Below, in pieces: positions 45,123 through 54,731 of a DNA stretch of 64,000 nt. Below the pieces are notes generated by a model that saw nothing but the letters and a program-made list of their open reading frames with translations, was not told where the DNA came from and did no database searches. Location: assembly GCF_000002985.6 (NCBI RefSeq), contig NC_003282.8, positions 16,182,001 through 16,246,000 of the forward strand, in the 5' to 3' direction. This stretch comes from Caenorhabditis elegans. Its lineage: Eukaryota; Nematoda; Chromadorea; Rhabditida; Rhabditidae. Position 1 is the stretch's first letter. Each line of letters begins with the position of its first letter. Made by a program: the position numbers and the translations under genes.

Positions 45123-48100
45123 AAAATTTAAACGAATCGAATTGGGATGATTATTATTGTCGATTTTTTAAAGCACATTTTAAAAATATATAAATAAATA
45201 TTGGATTTTTTTAAAATTTTTCCTCGGCAGTTCAAGTAGTTTAAGTCGAGATTTCCCGAGATTTCCAGAGAAGTAATTTTAAATTTTTTTAAATTTTTTT
45301 TAAATTTTTATTTTTTTATCGAAGGAATAATCAAACGTTGTTATACAACTCCTTTTACGAGACATGTGTAAAACAGTAAAATTAATATTTTTATTTTTGT
45401 TATGTAAATTTGTAGGAACAAAGACATGCGTTGTTGTTTTTCTGACAAAAGTTAGACATTGTTACAATCTTATGATACACCTTGTTAAGCGTCGGAAAGT
45501 GTGTATATTTCCTGAGAATAAAAAGAGAATAATGTTTTTCACTATTAGTTTTTGAATTTAACACTAGTTTGAAACCGCTGAAAATTTAAAACTTTGTTCA
45601 TTTCAGTTTTCAAAAGCATGCTGGTGGCCTATTGTGATATTTTTAATTTTTTTTGTAACCTTCTTCAATTGAGTAACCTTTTATAATTAAGAAACAATAA
45701 ACTATGTAATTTAGTCCATCTCACTATCAGAACAAAAACTATATTTATTTTTAAAAAACTCATACTGTTTCATGTTTTGCTTTAAAACTTTTCAAATTTT
45801 GTATATTTCAATTCCGTGAACACTCCCAGGCTGCCCAAAGGAAAAAATTGCAAGAATCAAAAAATGGACGGCCTTGGAACACTCTAAAAACAGAAAAATC
45901 GACACACTTTAAACTCAAAATTAACCCTCTAATTACACTTATCACTAATTACACTTAGCGGTGAAATTTTGACTTTTGATCACAAACGTAGTAATTATTC
46001 ATTTTGACAATATATTTGAAAATATATTACATTGATCTTGAAATCCGTTTTTTGCTTGAAGCCCTCCACAGACATAAGTTTATATACATTTAAGAAAATG
46101 TACTTGAATGTTTATATTTCATTTATTTCATATATATTTTCATTTATAGTTCATATATTTCAACAAAAAGTTGTGGACCACTATATACTTGCTTGCTTCC
46201 TACTGGTTGATCTTAGCATATGAAATTTCATATAAACTTATTTTACGGGATTCCGGGTGCCGCGGAAGGTAGAAGTTGGTTCCGGAATTTTGCAGAGAAA
46301 ATTTGATATGATATGTCGCAAAAATTTTGAAAAAAAATTGTCAGTGTAATAGAGTAAGTAATAGAGTAAGTAACAGAGTAAAATAGAGTAAAAAGAGTAA
46401 GAGTAGTGTAATAGAGTAAATTTACAGTAAGAACATATACAGTTTTTACTTTTCAAAAATGGAATGTGAAATTTGAAAGTTTAAATACTGACAAGTTAGA
46501 TCCAAGTTATTGATGGCGGTATCTACTGGTAGAATTTCAGCTGAAAATCAGATAAGGTTGCTTTTCATCGCATTGCCTGTAGAAACAATGCCACACCGAC
46601 ACCGTATTGAAAGGAGTTCTGAAATCAATTTGTCGAAATAGTAGATTTTTAACACTAAACAAAGCAATTTTTGTAAATTTGTTTTTTAGAATGATGAGTT
46701 TAATTTGACATTGCTAGATCACAAAAAGTTAACGTATATAATAACAAAACGAAACATTCAAACTGTTTACAATATTCACGACTGAAAATTGGAAAAATTA
46801 ATTTTACGATTACTTTGATATTTTATGTTTTATAAAACTGAACTACATAGGTTTAAAAATTGTCGAGGTTTGTTTTGTTTTTAACAAAAATATAAATTTT
46901 CAAAAATACAAGTCTTCACATATATCTTGTTTTAGCACTTTTTTAAAAATTAACCTTTAAAAGAAAACTAAATGTTTATTTTTGTATTTCAAGTAGAAAA
47001 CCCATCTTTTCTATACGGCCTCTTGTCGTTTTTTGGAGATCAAGTATTTGATAAAGCTGAGTAAATTTGTTTTGAATAATTTCAAAAACGGTAACTGAAA
47101 TGAAGAATAGTTATTCTGGTGCGTCACTGAAAATGTTTCTTCTAAATCTATTGAAAAACGGTCAAAAAATAATTTCTCAACTTTTAAAACTTGTACCTGT
47201 TGCCATTTACAGTTTAAAATTTCAATAGAATATTTGACAACTAAAAATAATTGAAAAAAAAATGCGAAAAAGGATAATGTGCAAATATCAAACGCCGGAG
47301 TTGAAGCCACAATACAGAAAACGGGCAATTTCCGAAGTGTCGGTTAGCACGTTTCGATTGGCATATACATAGAGACTTTGAAGCAGTTTAAGAATAAAAT
47401 CGAAAAATGAGATATTTCTGAATTATCTGAAAATGAAACTCTGAAAAACGGATGTAAATGTCGTTAGAAGACTTTCTCGTTTTTTTCAAAAAATTTTTTG
47501 TCATTTAATTCTGAGACTGCAAAAAAATTGAAAAACTACGAGAAAACTATATATCGTTTCATATTTTCCATTTAAACGAACATCTAAAAATTATCAGATT
47601 GTTTTCATAGTTATCAGATTTTCAAGTATAATTTGTATCTGTATTTGTTTTTAATTGTTTCATATTTTCAAAATTATTCCAATGCCACATTGTTTTTATT
47701 TAGTTTCGCGACTTTTATGAACTGATTAAAACAGTATTTTTTTGTAAAAAAATAATGATTAGTTTGACTTAATTGTCTTGTCTTCATTGTCGTAATTTAA
47801 TTGAGTTTGTCTTAATTTTCCAATACTTTATGCTAAATTAATTTCATTACCACTAATACAATTTCTGTTGCTTCTAAAGTGATATACAACATTTCTTAAA
47901 GCAAATATTTAAAAAAAAATCAATTTTTGCTGTTTCATCATGTGTTCATAAAAAATCAAACACAATTCTCATAGTTTAAATTTCATTGTACATTGGAACA
48001 ATTTGTTAGGTAAACGCGATCGAAAACCTCAGTGTATTAGTCTACTAGTTAAAGCGGAAATCGGAAAATTCTGAGAACTGTGACAAATCCGTTTTTCCAG

Positions 48101-48451
48101 TTTTGGAAATTTTCCATAAAGTGGGTCGCGGCGGGTAGACCCATCTAGACTCATTTACCCTCTAATTATTATAAGTTTGAAAGAGTACTGATTGAATATT
48201 ATATTCGGAATTTGTTTGAAAATAAACACACTTTTTTGTTCCCTGACCGACGACCCAGAGATTTAGCCCAGAAGAATTAGGTTTGTTTAGTAAGTGACGT
48301 GATAGAATACAAACCCAACAATTATTTTAAACACCTTCGAAGATCTTTGAAGGTTATAAAATTTATTATTCAAAAATAATCAAAAAACTATTTCAATATA
48401 AAATCTAAATACTATAGTTCGGTAACCAAACACACAAAACATTAATATCGT
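45123..48451. other. Intergenic between the NTF2-like and L-domain genes
   Basis: Poly(A) signal of the upstream gene at 45193. A short minisatellite of AGAGTAAGTA/AGAGTAAAAT units lies at about 46346-46421. An open frame at 47011-47328 (minus) is F/L-rich but has no start or splice support. Last dense piRNA core at 47930. Confidence 0.55.
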
Positions 48452-51053
48452 CTACAAATAAGTAAAAACAATCAGACTTATAAGAGAAAATATCAAAAAC
48501 AGATTTAGGAGATGTGACGTCTTATAGACCCTTTTCTCTGAAAAAATAGTTGCGATACTATTTCAAAAGGTATCTGATAAGTGAATTCAACTTACCGCAA
48601 TCCCCATTTTCAATTTTCAGATTCGTATTAAAAGTTAACTGATACATTTTGCAGTGTTCGTTGTTTTCAAATAAAATTGGATTGTCGTATATCACTACTG
48701 ATTTCTCGTTCTTTGAGATTATGTGCTGGAAAAAGTGAAAAACCTTATATAGTCCAATTAGTTAATATACCTTGATATATGGTAGTCTGGCATCTTTGAG
48801 ATACTTGTTGGAGCGTATAGTAATTGGAGCTTTTCCTTCTAAAATTAATAGGTTTCAATCGATATTTGATAATTAAACTGATGATCTTACCGTCCAATGA
48901 GACAATATACTCTAGTCCCGTCAGAAATTCCAACCCATCCGCTTTTGTGTACTGAACCTTCAGAGTTCCGAATATATACGAAATGTACATTAGTTTTTTC
49001 AAATACTGTCCGTCATTTGCATCAATGATGACGTCACCGACAATAACTTGACAAACGATTGGTAAAACAGCCATACTTGTAAAGTTGCAAAAAACGAAGT
49101 CACTTTCTTGAGCCGACTCCAATTCTTGGCAGAGCTTTGCGTCTTTAAGGTTGTGAAATTCCACGTAATTTTCCAAAAATATCCTCCATTCGCGAAACGT
49201 GATGCAGAAGTCGGGATGCAAGTTTTCCAGATTGATGAGGAATGGACCGTGGAACAGATCAATGAGCGTCTGAATTAAGTACACATTAGGGGTGGTTGGC
49301 AACCCGGTTTTTTGTGCATCTGTCTCAGCTTTTATTCGTTAATTTAGCGAATTCGAAATTTTATGTTATTTTATAACTGTCAATAAGCAAATTCAGCAAA
49401 AAACGACTTTTAGTATAAAGTTATATTTGCCAAGAAAGTTACTCAACAGAGCAGAGATCCTATTGTTTCGAATTAGTTTGGCGGTTTCTATGAACTGATT
49501 AAAACAGTACCTTTTTTTACAAATAATAAAGGAGACATTCTGCTTACGTCCGCCAAATTCGGCTACCGGCAAATTAGCCAAGTTGTTGAAAATACGGCCC
49601 ATGCATGGCCCAAACTCCCAGGGGGGGGGGGGGGCAATAAATTAGGAGGTATCGTGCTCTAAGGAGGGCATTATTTTTTAAATGAGTAATTTTTAAATGA
49701 GACAAATTTTTTTTAATAAGTACTGGATAAGAATACGATTTTCAATGATTTGCCAATTAAACTGTTTGAAATGGGAAAATTATGATGCCTTATTTGTTTG
49801 AGCAATTATATTCTGAAAGATGTTTTTTGGTCAACATGTTATATGCTTATCTTCACAATCAACCAAGATAGACAAAAAGTGTACTCAATAAAAAATTGCC
49901 CCTTTGAGATTTTCAAGATGCCCTGTTGAGAATTTTCAGAATGCCTCCTAAGAACAATGACCCCCAACCCCTCCTTTGAGTGATGCCCCCTGGGAGTTTG
50001 GGCCCTAACGCATACTACCGGTTATTAAAACGGTTATCTAGGTGTGGCCTGTATACCACAAAACCTTACTTAAAGCTTGATAAAACTCACTTCCACACTT
50101 TCGAGCCCGAGCCGTGTCATCTCATAATTGTCGTGAATATTCACTGAGACTTTATAGTTCATTCCACCATTGGCCGACTCGAAGATCTTCAAATTTTTCA
50201 GAAATGATATATTCTTTAGATTGGTATTCCCAATTTCCAAATTTCCCATAATCTTTTCAATGCTTGTAAGAAAAGATAAATCACTGGAATTGGTGATACC
50301 AGTGATGTTAAGTCCTCCTTTCAGAGCTTTGCAATTTGTAGGCTGTTGTGGTTCAGAGGAGTTGTAGCGGCACGCTGCAATTCACAATTCCATATTTTTT
50401 GTTAAGCTTTAGCTACACTCACTGCAATCTTTGAGGTTCCCACGAGTTACTAGATCTATGAAAAAAGTAAAAACTTCTGGCTTCCCCAACCAGCATGTAT
50501 CCAAAGCAGTGTTATTCTCAATATTGAACTTGCACCCATTTTCACCAGATAATCTCAGAAATCCTTCTAAAACACTCACATCAGTTAACAAGTGATTATT
50601 TGCAATGACCATGCCATCTGGAATTTGATTGGTTTACTAAAATATTTCTACAAAGAAAAAAATTAATAGCTTACGCCTGTCACATAGAAAACGAAAGTAT
50701 AATCCTTTATAAGATAAAAACCCCAAACTCGTGAAGCTTGAATTTTCAACTCGCATTCCTCCAGATAGTACTAACACTGGCATAAATAAATTTACAATTT
50801 CATTTTCGGACAGGTCAGTTTTTGAGTTAAAAACTAAAATTCCACATATGTTAGTGCAATTTTTCGGGAAAAACTTTATAGTTTCTGATGTCATCTCAGA
50901 GTGATTAAATGTGCATTTAAGATCTGAAGCTTTCAATTTAGTTTTTAGTAGTATATAAAGTATCTCACCACAATCATAATATTGTACAACATCATCCAAG
51001 TCTTCTAAAATTCCTGCGTAAAGAACTATTGGCAAGAAAATGAGCAAAATCAT
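48452..51053 (-). CDS. Receptor L-domain (irld-type) protein, 7 exons, 506 aa
   Basis: Minus-strand exons: 50675-51053, 50423-50617, 50091-50374, 48891-49269, 48771-48838, 48596-48725, 48452-48537; phases agree and TAG is at 48452. Start chosen at the ATG that opens a signal peptide (MILLIFLPIVLYAG); an in-frame ATG lies further upstream at 51170 but would bury it. Two receptor L domains of the insulin/EGF-receptor type: one at about 35-200 (SGGMRVENSSFTSLGFL), another at about 200-460 (LKGGLNITGITN, then SFLTSIEKIMGNLEIGNTNL). The last exon adds one hydrophobic segment (LLNLFLIFSLISLIVF), so it is probably a membrane-tethered ectodomain without kinase. The irld family is expanded in nematodes, with possible roles as ligand-binding decoys or chemosensory proteins; this role is inference. 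Intron 3 holds a foldback element with a 14-G tract. Confidence 0.9.
49605..50006. mobile_element. Foldback element in L-domain gene intron 3, with G tract
   Basis: Ends are inverted: GGCCCAAACTCCCAGGGG at 49607 and CCCCTGGGAGTTTGGGCC at about 49987. Further inside, GGAGGGCATTATTTT on the left resembles the inverted right side. Fourteen G follow the left end (49621-49634), apparently grown from the CCCAGGGGG of the end. No coding capacity. Confidence 0.75.
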
Positions 51054-51147
51054 TTGATGTTTGTTGAAGAAGAGAGTGCTCTTGCCGACCATGAGGCTAG
51101 TAATTACTAACCGCGAGGCTCTAAACATTTTTGTCAAAACTTTCAAA
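51054..51147. promoter_or_regulatory. Shared 94-bp promoter between head-to-head L-domain genes
   Basis: The start codons of the two divergent L-domain genes are separated by only 94 bp, with no TATA or piRNA core visible. Both transcripts must start within or across this gap, so the two paralogs are probably controlled together. Confidence 0.6.
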
Positions 51148-54100
51148 ATGCCTCGGGTAATATTGCTCATGGTTCTAGTTTTTTCAATAGCAAAAACTGA
51201 TTTTTATTCGGATTTGGCACTTATAAAGACCATCACTGGATGTAGTGAGTTTCGCCTCCTTTATTATGCAAAAAACCAATAAAGTTTGGAACTAAAAAGT
51301 CTCATTTTTCTAGAAATGCCCGAGTAGGGCTGTACAACCGGACGTCCGGTCGTCCGAACCGGACGCACATGCGTCCGGTTGGGGGTAGCTATCCACAACG
51401 GCCGACAATTTCCGAGTTTCGCCACTCACTATAAAATTGCTGATTAAGTATAGTGAGTGGCGAAACTCGGAAATTGTCGGCCGCCGTGGAAACCTACCCC
51501 AAAACCGGACGCAGTGCGTCCGGTGGTGTCAAAATCGGACGACCGGACGCCGATTTGTACAGCCCTATGCCCGAGCCTTCCCGTTGAATCTTCTAAATTT
51601 TCATTTTTCACTATTTTCCAGAAGTAGCAATCAAAAATTATGTCATAAAGTTTCCTTTTTTAGTTTTAAAAGTTTCCAAGACTTTATCAAAGTTGTTCAG
51701 AAATTTTTTAAAGAATGACTATCAGTCAAAACACGCACTGAAAAACGCAGTGCGATAGGTAGTTGTTTGGCAGCCACCGACACTTTCGAGGTTCCGCCGA
51801 CCTCCACCATGGTATAGTGTCGTGCGGAACCCCGAAAGTGTCGGCCGCTGCCAAACAGCGAGCCTGGGGTGCAATAGTGGCAAGAACCCGAATTAGCGGG
51901 ACCACCAGTTGCGGGGGGGTTTATGGTATGATGGGTCATTATGAATTTTAGATCCGTGGATCGTGTATACCATGGTGGGGGTCAGGCCAAAGGGAACACC
52001 CAACAGCGGATAGTTCCACCCGCATAATCACAGATTTAGTGATTGCAGTCGATGGTCCGCTGTTAGGCTTACAATTAGCCTCCTGCCCGCCCTTCGGTCT
52101 CTTGCCCCTTCCAGGGTTCCTCTTAGCCAGGGCTGTCGTGATCCGAAGATCAACTAGCGTCTGGCCGAGTTACCCGCCGTAGGCCTCGCGGCCTTCCCGT
52201 CCATCCTCAGCCTCACGGCCATCAAGAAGGGGAACCTGTCCATTCTCTTCGTTCCAACAAAGCTTTCCTTTCCCTCCCACTCTGTAGGTTTCAATACATG
52301 TGTGGTTGGTTCCGGTAGTTCTTCAATGAATGTGAACTTTTTAGAGATTGGACAGTGTGGTGGCGCCTTTGCCTGGTGCCGAAGCACCCGTCAATGCCAA
52401 TTGTCCTCACTATCGCCAAGGCGTAACCCCCTAAGGGGCTCATTTTCTAGTCGGCCCTACCACAGTTGTGCTAACTTGTGCAAGCTTTCGCGTTGTCGAG
52501 GTTGGTTCTAAGGAACACGACTCGGCTCCGGCAAGCATACCCGTCCACAACCATGGCGACCCATAAGGTCTAAGAGCTAACTAGGGCGAGGGCACCTTCC
52601 AAGTCTACTTGACTGCTTGGGGAGCGTCATCCACAGATGAAGCGTACTAGCATCAAGTCAGCTATCCCAATCAGTAAAACTACCATTCAACTTGAAAAGT
52701 AGGAGGACACGTTACTCTCCCAACTGCTTTCGGACCTTAGATAAGCCGTCATCTTGAATGGTCGATTAAGACCTTTCGCGATTCGAGCAAATCCGGCCCT
52801 CGGCAGTGAAACGCAGAGAGAGCAACGAGCAGTACCGAAGTACTCTTCCATTCCATCATCAACCGCAAGGGTTTCAAGATTGGCCTATCGCACTGGGTAT
52901 TTCACCGTGGGGCTAGCCCCCTAAACCCTACTTTTAAACTTTCAGTTGATGAACAAGTTTTCAATTATACCGAAATAACTTCTGAAAATGCTCAGTTTTT
53001 CCCGAAGATTGACGAAATTTGCGCAATCATAACAATCAACGAGAAGACTGATCTATCAGAAACTCAGTTGGCAAAACTTTTCAAAAAATTGAAGAGACTA
53101 AATGGGGGCATCCGCGTTGAAAACACAAATTTCACAAGTCTATCGTTTTTTCCTCAACTCAATCGGCCGGAGACCTCTATCAATTTTTACTGCTATACAT
53201 GTGAGTTGTATTACAAATTTCAAAAAAATCACTAGAAACTTTACGTTTTCAGATGGAATATTTATAACAAACAATTCCCAGCTAACAGATTTGAGCATTA
53301 CACTCGATTTATTTTTTTGGGGTGATCGGCTCACTCAAGAATGCAAATTTCAGTTTGTGAATAATCCGAAACTAGATCTTGGTGGAATATGTACGGAAGG
53401 ACCGTTGGATTACATGTATCAACTGAAAACAGAAGGGAATCTGAAGAACTGTGGTATGTTAGAGTAGTGATCATGTCAAATGCACTCGCCAGTTGTCGGG
53501 CGCCTGAAAAATTGTCAGAACTGTGTTTCAGCTTGTGATGGTAGTAAGATAACAAACTATAATGCAAAATTTCAAAAATGGCAATTTTTATATGAGTTGA
53601 AGCTTGTAAATATTTCCTATTCATCGTTGAATTTATCTATACTCTCCAGCATAAGAAATGTAAGAGGCGATGTGGAAATTGCAGCCACAGACTTTGAGAA
53701 TTTATCGTTTCTGACCGGGTTGGAGACTATCACCTCAAAACATTCTTATTTGAGTAAGATGACTATGTTAAACATTCACGACAATCCGAAAATGAAGCGA
53801 TTTGGAATGTACTCGTTAAAAGTGGGTTTTTATTCGAGAAGTGCCCAAAAATAATTACACCTCAGAGACTCGAAGACCTATTGGGCAATCCTCGAACTAT
53901 AAACATTGAAAACTTACATCCGGACTTTTGTCTAACTTTCGGAGAAGTTATATACTTCCTGGAAAATGATATATCCTTCCAAAATCTCCATGCAGAGTTT
54001 TGTGAAGAGGATGATGTTCTACCGATTCACGGACGGATATGCAAGCTGACCACATTTGAAGCTCTTCCGAACAATTGTAGACTGATTCTTGGTGATTTGA

Positions 54101-54555
54101 TTCTTCAAGGTGGCGATGAAAAATATTCCGTTAAATTTACAAAATTAAGATTTTTATTCGGAGCTTTGGTAATCAACGGAACCAGTTTGGAAAATCTTGA
54201 TTTTTTGAATAATCTACAATATATTACCTCACTGGTTGATGAACGAGTGATTCAAATTTTATCAAACGATTATTTGAAGTCTGCATATTTCCCAAATCTG
54301 AGAGTTAGTTCTAGTAAACCAAGTTTTTCTTTCAACTATGTCTATTGACTATTTCAGAATATAATTTCTCGAAGAAGCTACCGCGAAGTGATAGTTCACA
54401 AAAATCCACTGCTATCTCTTCCTTACTACTATCCATTTAAAATGTATTATACTACAAATGCTGCGTTCATTGGAGATTACTATGGTGAATTTCCAATATA
54501 CTTTTTTTTGAGATGTGAATTATGGGAAAACATACTTTTTTCTTCAGAAAACTAG
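51148..54555 (+). CDS. Receptor L-domain (irld-type) protein, 6 or 7 exons, about 471-492 aa
   Basis: Exons: 51148-51244, 52946-53200, 53253-53453, 53532-53821, 53866-54303, 54358-54555; phases agree and TAG is at 54553. An optional last intron (54485-54547) also keeps frame, giving 471 instead of 492 residues. Signal peptide MPRVILLMVLVFSIA, then L domains as in its minus-strand neighbour: NGGIRVENTNFTSLSFF matches GGMRVENSSFTSLGFL, and INIENLHPDFCLTF matches LINLENLHPDFCIT. The partner's short intron near SLDG is absent here. Unlike the partner there is no C-terminal hydrophobic segment, so it is probably secreted. Intron 1 is 1.7 kb because two transposons sit in it; the coding exons look intact. 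AATAAA at 54656. Confidence 0.88.
51325..51567. mobile_element. hAT-like MITE, 243 bp (copy 2)
   Basis: Ends TAGGGCTGTACAA / TTGTACAGCCCTA, flanked by a perfect 8-bp duplication TGCCCGAG (51317-51324 and 51568-51575). Only a few differences from the copy at 27524-27766, so both are recent. Inserted in intron 1 of the plus-strand L-domain gene. Confidence 0.92.
51736..52906. mobile_element. GC-rich non-coding transposon-like element, about 1.17 kb
   Basis: Imperfect 26-bp inverted ends: left CGCACTGAAAAACGCAGTGC then GATAGG; right, read inward, CACGGTGAAATACCCAGTGC then GATAGG. Just inside the left end is a hairpin (GTTTGGCAGC-CCGACACTTTCG and its inverse). The interior is near 50% G+C, against about a third around it, and has no long coding frame on either strand. 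A non-autonomous DNA element of unassigned superfamily; target duplications were not clear. Confidence 0.7.
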
Positions 54556-54731
54556 AGATTCTACTCAAACTTCAATTGTTCTAATGTAATATACGACTCT
54601 AGATACATTGTCATTAATTAAAGAATATAAGTTTAAAGTGAATTGTGAAATTGTAAATAAAAAGCTTTATTAGTTCTTATTTATTTTTCCTTATCAATCA
54701 AAATAAAAGAGAAAATAAAAATGTTTCCATA
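54556..54731. terminator. Shared 3' region of two convergent genes
   Basis: AATAAA at 54656-54661 serves the plus-strand L-domain gene. TTTATT at 54666-54671 is AATAAA on the other strand and fits the srw-type gene. The two signals nearly touch, so the 3' ends of the transcripts probably overlap. Confidence 0.6.

Larger units (their letters stand above)
72..47937. ncRNA. piRNA (21U-RNA) gene cluster, both strands
   Basis: Seen: 62 exact copies of CTGTTTCA or its reverse complement in this span, in AT-rich surroundings, roughly equal on the two strands. Known: in C. elegans each type-1 piRNA is a tiny Pol II unit with this core upstream and a YRNT element whose T is the 5' U of a 21-nt RNA. 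For 12 plus-strand motifs I looked downstream, and all 12 have a YRNT whose T lies 44-48 nt from the first base of the core. Candidate 5' U positions: 1989, 4121, 4763, 8285, 12675, 17361, 20233, 21193, 25488 or 25491, 30108 or 30111, 36721 and 45812. A YRNT in a 5-nt window occurs by chance about one time in three, so single predictions are soft. Many 7-of-8 variants (for example ggaaacag, ccgtttca, tgaaacat) are also present and not counted. Confidence 0.85.
36676..47937. promoter_or_regulatory. piRNA upstream motif group F (14 exact cores)
   Basis: Exact cores begin at 36676(+), 37868(+), 37904(-), 38739(-), 39548(-), 39769(-), 40363(+), 40869(+), 41277(-), 42843(+), 43601(+), 44427(+), 45765(+) and 47930(+). 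39548 lies in exon 1 of the chemoreceptor; 37868, 37904 and 38739 lie in its introns. 40363 and 40869 are duplicate copies. Confidence 0.75.

Noticed and set aside
47011-47328. Minus-strand open frame of 105 codons, F/L-rich
   Set aside because: Looks membrane-like only because AT-rich DNA gives Phe, Leu and Ile codons; no splice or family support.
51054-51170. N-terminal extension of the minus-strand L-domain protein to the ATG at 51170
   Set aside because: It would place 39 residues before the signal peptide and overlap the first exon of the divergent gene; possible but less likely.
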